Assembly (NCBI GenBank): GCA_949361645.1
Contig: OX442417.1
Span: forward strand, 1,500,164 to 1,564,163
Length of the DNA stretch: 64,000 bases
Source of the DNA: Spongilla lacustris
Lineage: Eukaryota; Porifera; Demospongiae; Spongillida; Spongillidae
Direction of reading: 5' to 3'
Shown here: positions 1-10,995 of the stretch, piece after piece
How positions within the stretch are numbered: position 1 is the stretch's first letter
How the letters are laid out: every line of letters starts with the position of its first letter
The notes under the pieces: model-generated
Database searches by the model: none
What the model was told of the DNA's origin: nothing
Seen by the model: the letters and a program-made list of their open reading frames with translations, nothing else
Program-made: the position numbers and the translations under genes

Positions 1-891
1 TAACCATTTCAATTTTTCGGGGCGTAGGGCTTAGTTTCCACGCTTTCAATGAGAGCAGACCACCTAAATGTGCTATAGAAGGTCCCGCTCCGGCCGGCAG
101 CTAAGTAAGCGCAAGGCGCTCTCTGTACGATTCACTGCGCATGCGCACAGCATATGGGCATTCTATGATGTCACGACGTCCATGCATACTGCTGTGGTGA
201 TTGGCCTCGGCTAGTCAACACAATCAATAAGGGAACGTGAGAACTCATGGTAACACCAGTGCCCCTCCCTCACTTCAGGCACTCACATTACTATATTTGG
301 TAAGAACGGGCCCTTTCAGAACTCAGCTTTAGGAATGCGTTTCTATGTACATGTCGCACGCTCGAAGCCCTCGTGTTAGGAACAACACGACATAGTCATA
401 TTATAATGAGGAAGCTTTATAACTTGGTTTATGCAATAATAGTCACGTGATACGGAGGTTACCGGTAAAGAGCAATTTGGACCTATTTAGGGTAATGCCC
501 GGGCATGTCTTGAAGTGGTAACATACATGATTGGTAATTATTGCCTGTATGTGAGTTATGTAGGTGATGTAGGTGTGGCAGTTGATGTGTGTGGTGTAAT
601 GTGTTACAAAGTGTCGTCCACGGGACAGTGAATTATATAGCATTTGGGAGCTATATGTATATACACGTACGGGTGGTACTCCAGGTATTATACAAATGCA
701 TATGGGTGCAGAAGGGAGGTGGGTGAAGTGGGTGTAGGAGGGAGTGGGTGCAGGAGGGGTGGAGGTGGGTGCAGGAGTAGATGTTTGCATGTGGATGGAG
801 GCTGGGATGCTTACCATTTTGTGCAATGTGTGGAGAAAATATGCTACATATTTAATTAGGATGAACACATACATCGTATACAGCACCTGAA

Positions 892-956
892 GGGGGCCAG
901 AGGCCGGGGGCCGGGGGCCGGGGGCCAGGGGTCGGGGGCCAGGGGCCAGGGGCCAG
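892..956. repeat. 7-bp GGGGCCR minisatellite
   Basis: About nine tandem copies of a 7-base unit, GGGGCCG or GGGGCCA, with small variants. The runs of four to five Gs at regular spacing could form a G-quadruplex. Confidence 0.9.
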
Positions 957-1264
957 CGTGGTCTGTTGTTTTAACTCTTTAGTGTAAGATACGTTGCTTT
1001 ATTGTCATTATGTTTGCAGAACCTAAATCTCTTACATGTAGGCTTAGCCAGTTGGTATTATTATTGGTCCGAATATTGGCCTAACAGCCTAACTTTCCAT
1101 GCCTATGTGTGAGTTGGTAGGGGTATGGCTTGGACGAGGATTTTGGTATGGTTGGGATGAGGGGTGGTATGTGATGATGTGTAATGTGATTTGTGGATGT
1201 GATGTTTGTGTATGTTGGTCCTATTTATCATCAGGTGGAGGCAAAGGGTTAGGAGACACATCAA

Positions 1265-1439
1265 TACCCCCCACATGTATGTAGTACCTTATGCCCCCCA
1301 CATGTATGTAGTACCTTATGCCCCCCACATGTATGTAGTACCTTATGCCCCCCACATGTATGTAGTACCTTATGCCCCCCACATGTATGTAGTACCTTAT
1401 GCCCCCCACATGTATGTAGTACTTTATGCCCCCTACATA
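1265..1439. repeat. 27-bp minisatellite, six copies
   Basis: Six tandem copies of a 27-base unit containing ACATGTATGTAGTAC, recurring at 1273, 1300, 1327, 1354, 1381 and 1408. The first five are essentially identical and the last is slightly decayed. Because 27 is a multiple of three, frames on both strands stay open and read as a 9-residue repeat; I do not regard these as genes. Confidence 0.95.
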
Positions 1440-4400
1440 TCTCAGAAGGATAATTTTGATTAGCAGCTAGTGCTGGATGTTGGATGGGGTGGACGTCTAA
1501 CCAATTAAGTGTTACCCTATAGGATCATGTTGGTGAGGGGTGTGGCACTGGTCGCTGATGAGTGAGCAGGATGCTATGGCAACCGTACAAGTACCTTCTT
1601 CCTCAATAGAAGAGAGACAAAAAATGCATTTTAAGGATTAGGGACGAAGAAGGAGAGGAGGAGGCCCCCCTGGGGCTCTTCCCTAGTATTCATTGCTGAG
1701 ATCTGTACACAGTGTGCAGCTGTGTTGATACAGGTGTATTGGTGGTGGGAGATGGTCTTTTGTTTTTAACGCATTCCAAGTCACAGAAGATTGCAGGCCT
1801 TATGAGCTGCATGACATGCCTGCGTGGTAGTGTGTGGTACACCAGCTGTGTGAGGTAATCAGATGAGTGGCTTGATGTCACCCAATTATTGCCATAGCGA
1901 CAAGGCCTGGTGGGATTTTGCAAAGCTTGGATGAGGTTGTAGGTAGTGTACCCTCCCCCTCTTCCCTCCCCCTCTTCCCTCCCCCTTCACTCTCCCACCG
2001 CTGTGTATTGACTGCTATGAATGACCACCAAAAGCTATGCATGTGTCATATAGAGGTGTCTAATTATTTAATGTATGCATGCATGATTCCAGGTGTATTA
2101 TGAGTGTGTGTTTGCACATACGTGTGTTTGCTTTGGTCTGTGGGTACTTAACTGTGATGCTTTCCTGTGTGATCAGTGCCTGGGTGTGAACGGTGCCTAG
2201 GTGTGAACTGAGGAGAGGCACCTGAGCATAGCAAACAATGTCACAATAATCACAGTGTGCTTTAATTGGAGTGGCAGTGAATATGACAATGCATGATGGT
2301 TTGACTTAGAACAGTTTTAGGTGAGAATAATCTAGACCCTATTAATATCCACAGTACGTGCTGTGGAGTCATTACTGATGCTAAGACTATCCCACTTCAC
2401 TTGTAAAATTGTCGAATAGAAGTAGCTAGGCTACTTAATCCTGCAGGAGTGAATGAAAGGTAGATGTGGGTGGGGCATAGATACATGTGTTACAGCATTA
2501 CATACCCCGGTGTTTTAAGGATTGTTATTATTGATTGTAATAATGTGATGAGGTTTTAAGAGAATAAATACATGGTACAAACGGTGTCGTATTCGTTTTA
2601 TGAGTCTATGGAATATTAATTGCCAAGAGGAGTGTGGATGAGGGGTGGGGTGGAGAGTGGGGGGCAATGATATGGCAAGGGCACCCCCCTCTATGTAGGC
2701 TCTGTGGGAGTACTTGTGTACTATAGGAAGTTATGCATTGCTGAGATGTGGTACAAGTCATGATCAGTGAACCTGATGGTTATTTTGTGGAGTATCCAAC
2801 TATGCTCCAGTGATCATTGCCATGGTGATAGACCAAAGGTGGGCTATTGTCCTTTTGAATTTATGTGGTGCATAAGTGGTCCCTATAATTGGATTGTGGT
2901 TTGAAGTGGCACAGAGAAAACGTGTCTTTACATTTGGCAGAGAAGTGGGGGTGAAGGGTGGGGGAGTTATGTGGTGTGAGAATGAGATGGGTGCGGTGGG
3001 GGTTACGTCTGAGAGTACTAATTTGGTAGTAGGCAAGGTTTGTATCCTCCATATAGAGGCAATGCTTTGAGGTTGACACCTGCTATGGGTGTGTTGTGAG
3101 GGCATGGATCAAATGTCACATACGGGGGCAGAATGTGTGGATGATTGGTAGTCTTGCGTACTCTGAACCCCGCCGGTGTCATTTGAACTAGTCCCTACCA
3201 TACTACCCTCTCCATACCAACCCTCTCCATATCACAACTCTTCTCCATACCATACACCCTCTCCCTACCACTGCTCCCCATATCACCACCCCTCTTCATA
3301 TATATCACCATTCTTCTCCATACTACTGCCCTTATTGGAATGAGGGTGGATGAATGGACCCATTAAAACAAAGGGAAATACATTTTTCTGGAGGATATTT
3401 TAGAAGGCAATGTGATACATCTCAGAGGATGTGTGTCTCTGTGTTGGGACACTGGTGGCATGTGTAGTGATGATACAGGAGCCAGGGGAAGTATCAGAGT
3501 ACATGTGCCTACTGGTGTAAACACTACTCAGTGGTGGTGGGCATGTCTGAAGGTGGAGGAGGAAAAGTAGGGAGGGAACAGGTGTTGTGTAATATTTTGT
3601 AGCACACGATTTGAGAATACGTTATGTTCGATTGGTTACCTTATGAGCGATGACACTAGTAGTCCAATCCCTCTCTCTCACGTGGATGGGAGCTGTCTTT
3701 AAACAGTATAAGCCATTTGCTGTGAGTATTTCAGTTACTTCTGTCACATTTCATAGCGCCACACCCACATAAGGGGGGGGGGGGGGGGGGGAATGTGTTA
3801 CCATTTGTGGCTGTGTGAAATGCTAATCGTTTGGGGACCAGTTAAACCACAAGGGCTATATCCAGCAGCAGCATCATACAAGTAACTTGTTTAATTTTGC
3901 TAAAAAAAATCTCACCACAAGGTGTCAAACAAAGAAGCCTGACAAGTATCCTTTGCAGTATGATCTTGAGTGGCTGTGTCACACTTTTCCTATTTCTTGC
4001 CTGAGGTGTTGACGTATTTATGTGGGTTTGGACAACATGGTAACGAAGTGTTTCCTGTGGACTCCTTTTTCCTGTTAGTGAATGTCCATCATGGATTTGT
4101 ACTTCATATAAGGCATTAGTATTCCCTGTCAGGGTTCCACTTGAATGATTGTATGTCTTGTAGCTTGACCACAGGTGTAAGGAGCTGGAGAGGAGAGGGC
4201 AGGTGCAATATTTAGAGGAGGCAGTACTGTAGTTGAGAAGACTAGATGTCAAGATGGGAGGGGGTAGGTTAGATGATGCGTGAATGTATTAGGATTGAGT
4301 ATGGAAGGGCCTCCATTCTTATTTGCTTGGCAATCGGTTAGCCTCAGTAGAAGGTGTTTTTGATCTCCGGAATTTGCGCACTGTGATTAGCTGTCAAAGA

Positions 4401-4662
4401 GCAAGGGTAATTAAGATGTCTGCATGTTAGATGGGTTTTTGATGTTCACATCATTATCATGGAATTTTTAAATAAAATCATTTGACCAAGAACTATCTAC
4501 AGACCACTGGCAAGCCAATATTGCTGTAATTCAGTTTAGCAAATGTGAAGATGCAGCAAATTGATTAAAGCAGATCAAGTGCCAGGCAAATGACAAATAA
4601 ATATGACCAAAAAAAAGAAAAAAGGAAAAAACCCATAAAAGATCAGTGAAAGTGAAGACATG

Positions 4663-6406
4663 TCAATGGACAGTTCTATCCACTGTCACAGTTAAGACGT
4701 CAGGAAAGACTTCAAGTGGCTGCTTGGTGTTGGTGGAGGATAGCCTGTAGACCACTGCCCCAGCACGTGTTGTGTCATGTCTGGTGACACAGGAGACCAA
4801 GTTGTTCTCACTCAGCGTAACTGTGTCTGTGATTTTAGTAGCATCTTTGTGCATTTGAGGAGAGAATCATGCAGTACAACATAAGGTATAGTATATACAC
4901 TACAATGCTGCTGTTACCTGAAGTGATTGCCATGGTAATGGGATCCATTCCAAGCAGCAGGTGTGTAATATTTACACATATTTCTATGCTGTGCCCTTGG
5001 GTGACCTTCATCTCACTCATGGCAAAACCCGCTGTTATATCTAAAAATACGTTATGGTACTTGATATAATAGTATATAGTATAACCAAGTCTAGTTAACT
5101 TACTCTCGTTGAAATACACATATGTGAGGTTCCTTCCAGTTAGATCAACACTGGAAGTTTGTCTAATGTCATCCAGTTCAAGTCTAACTGCAAATCCACC
5201 ACTTGTGATGTTGTAAAGAGATACGTCTATTGACACATTGATTTCAGGTTCATTTGAAAAAAAGAATGATGTGCTTCCAATGTCGTCATCGTATAAAGCT
5301 GCAGATGGCACAATAATGGATTTCGATATGCAGATCAGCCTAACCACCCTCCTTACCTTCATCACCAATTGCAAGAAAATCCAGTCTGAACTTTAATGGC
5401 GTTGCAGGCACCACGCTACCCCTGATTATTGTGACCACTGCAGTGGAGCTATCCCCGGACACGTAGTAGGCGCCAGACGAGAACTTAACCGCCATTACTG
5501 TGCAACGATCGAGAAGGACAGGCCGGGAAAAATAATTGAAATTCTGATCGTAAAAACCAAAGGGCAAACGCGTACCGTTTGTGTCGATGATGGCCACAGT
5601 TAGTGGCGTGACGAACTCATTTTCGCCTGCACTCGAAAGTTGAGGGTTGATCTGCAGCACGTTGTTCTCCAGTGCTATGTTATCATCGGAGGCGTAGATC
5701 GTAACCGAGAATTTCGTGCTCTGCGAGGTCACGAAGGGCCACGGTGCCGTAGTGACGCTGTACCTCTGAGGGCCTATACGTAAGGTAGCCACGTCCGGTC
5801 GGAAGGAAGCTTTACTGAAAATGGATTCATATACATTTCATTACTAACCTAGTCTCTGGCTCAAAGAACTGGTCGTAAACTGGACTCTGCGTGTGGAGGG
5901 AAGCATCCCTTTAAGCAGTCCGAAGTAGACGGTATGGCCGCTCGGCGTTCCCTCTTTCACTGACGTATTGCCCAATAGCTTGCCTCCGGACATCGTAGCA
6001 AAGAAGCCGTACACTATAGCATGAATTGATGCACAGGCACGTGTATACGCTCATTCACAAAATATATATTTTCCAACATACCCACGCAAGTAGTGCATCC
6101 TTCGCCATTTAATGTTGCGTACGACATCCCTCCGTTAGCGATGCAGCATTGCCTCGCTGCGGCGCCTACTTGGTTGCTTTTGATAACAGTTATATTCCCG
6201 GATTTGCAGTTTGGTTTCTCCGTATAACACATCAGGTCGGCACTAGCTGTGTACGAAATGCAAGATTCAGGATCAGCTGGCGCTATCGCTCAGTCTAACG
6301 TCTCGCTTAAATTATAGTTAACAAGGTGGATTTCACGCATGCGCGTACCTTTGAGCTGTAGCGAACTGAGAGCTAGTACCAGCAGAGTGCTTTGCAGTGG
6401 CACCAT
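4663..6406 (-). CDS. Secreted protein with Calx-beta-like domains, six exons
   Basis: Exons read on the minus strand: 6406-6349, 6276-6082, 6013-5849, 5773-5357, 5298-4918, 4844-4663. They sum to 1,398 nt, an exact 465 codons plus stop, and all five introns (58-75 bp) are GT-AG and phase 1, typical of modular extracellular proteins. Exon 1 encodes a signal peptide (MVPLQSTLLVLALSS). Exon 2 is cysteine-rich, with a CC pair and a CTTC motif. Exons 3-6 are beta-strand-rich with many N-x-S/T sites; a stretch in exons 5-6 (VTQGHSIEICVNITH, then a LSENNLVSC strand) has the Calx-beta pattern. No transmembrane segment is seen, so the product is probably secreted, with an adhesive or matrix role inferred from the fold. 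It is short compared with many multi-Calx-beta proteins. The acceptor of exon 6 (CACAAAG) is weak and is the least certain junction. Confidence 0.8.
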
Positions 6407-6480
6407 ATCCTAGCAGGGGGGAGAACTAGAAGATCAGAGGACTGGCTGTAGAATTGTGGAAATTGCGAGAAGCAAACCGA

Positions 6481-6488
6481 TTTATATA
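6481..6488 (-). promoter_or_regulatory. Probable TATA box of the Calx-beta-like gene
   Basis: The minus strand reads TATATAAA about 75 bases upstream of the signal-peptide ATG at 6406. This would place transcription initiation near 6450 and leave a short 5' UTR. It is supported by position only. Confidence 0.45.
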
Positions 6489-7726
6489 GGAGTTGCATGC
6501 GTGTGCACGTGATCGTTCCGGATGCGGCAAGTACCGCTGCATGCTATACGTACCTTAATTCTAGCTGCATCCGGACTGTGGCTAACGTCATGTAGTTATT
6601 TCACCCACCCTTCCTTTTGTTCTGCGTTTGGTAATTCTATAGCCCCTTTGTCTAGGAATGACTTCATTAAAATAAAAAGTATAGCGGTATAACTGATTTA
6701 CTGCCAATTGCCGGATGCCTAAATACAAATTTAGACTGGCTGTACAAAACACACCAATGTACAATGTACAGACCCGCGGTAAAAATAAATTACGTTCAAG
6801 CCAGCACTGGTACACGCGGTCAACTTCAGAGAGGCCGCCCATCTATATGCAGTAAGGCTCTCGAATGCACCGTACATTACTTGTTACATTGACGCATGCA
6901 AGCAGATATTAATTATACCAGAGTACAGACCCATGCTAGCATGTTAAGCGATGCATGTCGAAGTATACGTGTTCAGGGTGTTGTTTACAGCGTAAGATAC
7001 AAAATTCGTTATCGTAATATTAATATAGGTATAAATACAACTATCTCCTTATTGATCGGAGTATGCAAGTAATGTCATTGTATATGATATTATATATGTA
7101 TAAAGGCCGGCCTAATGAGCTAGGAATATTTGTAAAGCCCACCAAAATCTATGCGAGCCGGGCTTTTAGAAAGATTCACTTGTTGTTTACGCCATCATCA
7201 GTTATGTTTAGTTACGTCATTGCTTCAGAATGACATGCATGCGTATAGCGCATGCATGTATACACACAGGTTTGAACATGCATGGCGGTACGATAAGTCC
7301 GGCAAGGAGCAAATGGAAGTGCACGGGCATGTTCAGCAGCATGCAAGCCGTGCCGAACATAAACGATGAATTCTACATGTACTTAATTCAACAGGGCCGT
7401 GCATCTCATTCAAGAGAAGTAGAGATAGGTAGTGATTTAATTGTATTTGTGGGCTGTACAGAGTGAGTTCACCTACATTTCGTAGTAACTTATAGGTCAC
7501 GGGAAGTATTAATCGATCCGCATAACATTTTAGTATATATTTCCTCATCATCACCGCAATCATGCGTATAGTTTTCCGGCCGCATCACCTTTTTAATTTT
7601 TATTTTTAATTTTCTTTTGAAGTTCAGTATTAATTGGTTACCTGCATGCATGGTCTGAGTGCTTGATTATCGTATAACGAGTTGTAATTAATATATTTTA
7701 CTGATGCACGTTGCAGCTATAGATAG

Positions 7727-7799
7727 ATGTGTGTGCATGCATGTGTGTGTGTGCATGTGTGTGTGTGTGTGTGTGTGTGTGCATGTGTGTGTGTGTGTG

Positions 7800-7892
<93 letters not shown>
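7727..7892. repeat. TG microsatellite
   Basis: About 165 bases of (TG)n, broken in its first half by a few GCATG interruptions and pure at the end. Open frames on both strands are artefacts of the dinucleotide repeat. Confidence 0.97.
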
Positions 7893-7894
<2 letters not shown>

Positions 7895-8196
7895 ATGCAG
7901 GTCACACAACTGCATGGTCGTATAATCAGAGGCACGCGAAGATAAGTTATTAAATTTCCTTTAGGATACATGCATGTATACCAGGTATGCGTTCCTGGAC
8001 TCTTGCATTCTGGGGAAGATTGCACTGGAATACATATTATATGGGTTCCTCTAAATCCTTTTATGTGCAGGGGTTTCTCATCTTTGAGATTGGGGACTAT
8101 AGCACGAGTAATTATAAGTAGCACTTCTCGTGCGAGACCCATGCAGCTCACGACATAGTACTTGAACGTCTTAGTACGTCTGGCTTACGAGACTAA

Positions 8197-8226
<30 letters not shown>
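8197..8226. repeat. 30-base G run
   Basis: An uninterrupted G tract, one of at least ten G or C tracts of 18 bases or more in the window. Lengths of such runs are often unreliable in assemblies. Confidence 0.9.
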
Positions 8227-8227
<1 letters not shown>

Positions 8228-8756
8228 TGCTCCCCCTGTTTGATGACTGATTTCCGCCCCCTCCAGTAATCGTACCAAAAAAATGTATCGAGCACGCACA
8301 TCCCCGTATACGGCTAAACGCTTTCAGAAGTCCTGCAGTTCTATTAATCTGCCAGACTTCCTGGCTACAAGCCTGACTAGAGTGCTGAGCGAAGGGGATA
8401 CACATCAAGTCAAAATTACCTGACCAGATGTTTAAAAACCATGCAGTGGCGGTCTTGGTTAACTCTAGAGTGCACCGAGGCATAGATTACCCAAACTGTG
8501 TCATGTGAATACATCGAAAGAATGCAAGTACTGAATGCCCTAATATCATGTAAACTTTTAATTTTATTTTGCACTATTATGGAGTATACTAGAACACTAA
8601 ACTGATTATGCATAATGAATGTAATAGAATATTCAAATCCGTGCGAATCAATTTAAAAAAATCAAAGCTAGTCAGTACAGTGAACTAAAATAAATAAATA
8701 CTTTTGTGAATTTTTATATTTAGAGGATCAGTCTAAACATTAATACAGAGGGTTTT

Positions 8757-8787
<31 letters not shown>

Positions 8788-8879
8788 AACAAACTAAATG
8801 TTTTTAGGTGTAAAAACATGAAATACATACAATTAGATGATACTTAAGTAATTAAAAAGAGAAATAATAAGTCAAAAAT

Positions 8880-9619
8880 TTACTCCATGAATGAGGCCAG
8901 AGGAGCACCATCGTCAAACCCCAGCCCACTTCTCCATTTGGTGCGGGATCCTCTATAAGACAGAGGCTCACTGCTCAAACCCCTGCAAAAGCGAGCTGTG
9001 ATCTGATGTAGCTGCTGGTGATGGAATAGGCTTTGTCCCACTTGGAAGACAGAGCAGTGGCCATGTGCTTTTAAAATGAAGTGCGGCAGTCCATCCACAG
9101 AAAGGACAAATGGGGTGAAGGTGCCTCTTCTGTCTTCAATTGCCTTTTTGTACATTCTCTTCTTCTCCTGTGAACTGGATTCAAGAGTGGCATTAGGTGC
9201 TCGATGGCAGTGAGATGGGGCGTCAGTGTCTATGACACGGACATCAAACAACGCCTCCACTTGTGGTTGCCAAACACCTCTGATTCCCAGGTCAAGCCTT
9301 AGTCCTGTATCACTTGAGGTGGCAGTAGCTTCATTCACAATAGGCTCCTTTATAACTTGGGGCCACACCTGACTGGCAAGATCACCAATGCAGTCACGAA
9401 TCTCATTGTGGCATAGTAAAACAAGTCCCCCCTCTTACAGTCTAGGGCATGTTGGAGGTTGAAATCAGCTCCATAACCATCACATTTGGCTGGCAGATTA
9501 GATGGATGTCGCAAGTAGCGCAGAGCTAGGCCATCTCTGAACTGTACAGGAGCCAAATCAAAGTGGCAGCTTTGAAGTGGCAGAGTCGTCAACCAGCTGG
9601 ACGTTTTGCCCTCAACCAT
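8880..9619 (-). pseudogene. Retroelement 3' fragment, frameshifted
   Basis: Two minus-strand frames, upstream part 9619-9350 and downstream part 9368-8880, form one continuous homology broken by a one-base shift at a run of Gs near 9430. Recognisable pieces are [14 protein letters not shown], a zinc-knuckle-like segment ending HALDC, then LGIRGVWQPQ, LFDVRVIDTDAP, FTPFVLSVDG and a basic end (RGSRTKWRSGLG). The order knuckle followed by a D...D nuclease-like motif resembles the C-terminal part of non-LTR retrotransposon proteins with a restriction-like endonuclease; that placement is inference. The second knuckle cysteine is Tyr here (CDGY) but Cys in the related copy at 36 kb, another mark of decay. 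No reverse-transcriptase domain is adjacent, so the fragment is 5'-truncated. Confidence 0.7.
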
Positions 9620-10858
9620 TTATTTATTTTATTACTTCTCGCTTATTTTATATTAATAAATATCCATACCTATCAGTTTTGATTTAAAAGTAGGTAAAAT
9701 TGATAGTGGTGTTTTTATACTAGGAAAAAAGTTGCAGTAAATATCTACAGAAAATGTTTGGGGAAAATAACATTTACGATGACATTTTTGATTTAATATA
9801 CGGACATAACAGTAAAAGTATGCGTTTTATAGTCCGTAGCAATTATCAGATTGCGTCATTCGAAAAAAATTGTTATTTTGCGTTTAAAGAGGCATGAAAA
9901 AAGCTACAAACATATATCTGGTTGCTAAGCATAACAGGAATATCTGATTTTCTATATTACACTATGTGTTGGAGAATTTATGTCTTGGTGGCAGCTGGTG
10001 CATTTTAGCTGCCACACCCAAGGTGCGTAGAATGCGTGACGTCAGCGGTTCATTAAATCATTTAAATGTCAAATTTGCTATGATGTGTTGTTGATAATAT
10101 ACTAATCACGTTCCCAGACCCATTTTTTCACAGATGCGGACCGCTACGTGAAAAGTATCCCGATTATAAAAAACAAAAAACGCACCCCGCGCCTCTAACG
10201 AGACTAGAATTTTGTCAAGACGTTAAAAACATGCACTTTAGCGTTGGTTTGATGTCACAAAACCAATTCGTTGCGGACCGGATCCGTAGATGTGAAAATA
10301 TGAGTCTGGGTACGAGACCAAACCGAGTACGTAAATTTGCCCAACGCTATTATATGTCATAATCATGCAGTATGTTGCGTCAGAGAGAGGTATCTGTAAT
10401 ACTGAAATGTTGTATTGATGTCGGATGGAAAACGCGGGGAATAAAAACTGTTGCAGCAAGCTTTAAAACAAGAAAGCTATAGGCTAATAGGGTTGCCGAA
10501 GAGAGCCGTAAGCTAAGTAAGTAAATGATGCACAAGTCCTTACGAGCTTTTCCGCAGAAAAAGAGCCTGCTCATAATCTTTGGGCAATTTTGAGTATCCA
10601 AAACTTGAATAACTTGACCTATTTTCAAGAAGCTGCGCGCTATTGATGTCCGTTGAACGTAAAATTCTTATTTCGCTATTATATGCATGCGATTCCAAGT
10701 TCATGCAATATACATTATCATTGAGTATTTTCGGAGTTCATCAGAGCTCTCCAAATTAAGGCAAAGCGCATACAGCCTTGTTTCCTGACTCATGCCCTCA
10801 CGTGAACCATGCACTGCAAGGTCCAGCGATGTCTTACGTCTGCTGGTCACCAGTGGTG
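9620..10858. other. No recognisable gene
   Basis: AT-rich DNA without recognisable coding potential. It holds one occurrence of the dispersed motif GTCTGGGTACGAGAC (10304-10318), which also occurs near 25.7 and 33.3 kb and is probably a transposon terminus. Confidence 0.55.
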
Positions 10859-10995
10859 GTGTTTGTGAATCGTCGGGGCCCCCAGTATATATAGTATTCT
10901 CTCGCGAATTTGTCACTTCTACAATAAATACGTTTGACACATTTCACAATGAAGTTTTCCGTCCTTCCTCATATTTTGCTCTCATCTTTACACCC
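10859..10995 (+). pseudogene. Orphan last-exon fragment of a Frizzled-like receptor
   Basis: This segment aligns with the last exon of the receptor genes at 20.65-21.03 and 61.75-62.14 kb. Shared peptide blocks are CESSG, FDTFHNEVF and SSYFALI, with TM7 partly preserved. There is no splice acceptor or upstream exon beside it, and the homology stops abruptly at both ends. It is a relic left by duplication or retained after deletion of the rest of a third copy. Confidence 0.85.

Larger units (their letters stand above)
1..4662. other. Gene-poor stretch with minisatellites
   Basis: I recognise no gene here. The stretch holds G-rich and C-rich simple repeats (about 700-780 and 1949-1996), a 7-bp tandem repeat, a 27-bp minisatellite, a degenerate CTCTCCATACC-type array (about 3190-3330) and a 19-base G run (3773-3791). 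A 136-codon open frame on the minus strand (3842-4252) has no recognisable domain; it lies 3' of the Calx-beta-like gene and could be UTR or chance. Confidence 0.6.
6489..8879. other. No recognisable gene
   Basis: AT-rich sequence with no domain-bearing reading frame. It contains the large TG microsatellite, the 30-base G run and a TTTA microsatellite at about 8755-8785. Open frames inside the TG repeat are products of the repeat. Confidence 0.55.

Noticed and set aside
1206..1463. 27-bp tandem array as a CRISPR
   Set aside because: The units are directly adjacent without spacers, and the host is eukaryotic.
3842..4252. 136-codon minus-strand frame as a gene
   Set aside because: No domain, no signal peptide, no plausible splice partners, and it lies directly 3' of the Calx-beta-like gene; probably UTR or chance.
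5815..5848. A 30-34 bp intron in the Calx-beta-like gene
   Set aside because: Too short to be spliced. The acceptor at TATAG (exon from 5773) gives a 75-bp intron, the same phase as all others and an exact total frame.
7688..8151. Open frames of HT or CV repeats on both strands
   Set aside because: Produced by the TG/CA dinucleotide repeat. The same applies to frames at 25.2-25.6, 37.1-37.5, 46.3-46.7 and 47.8-48.3 kb.
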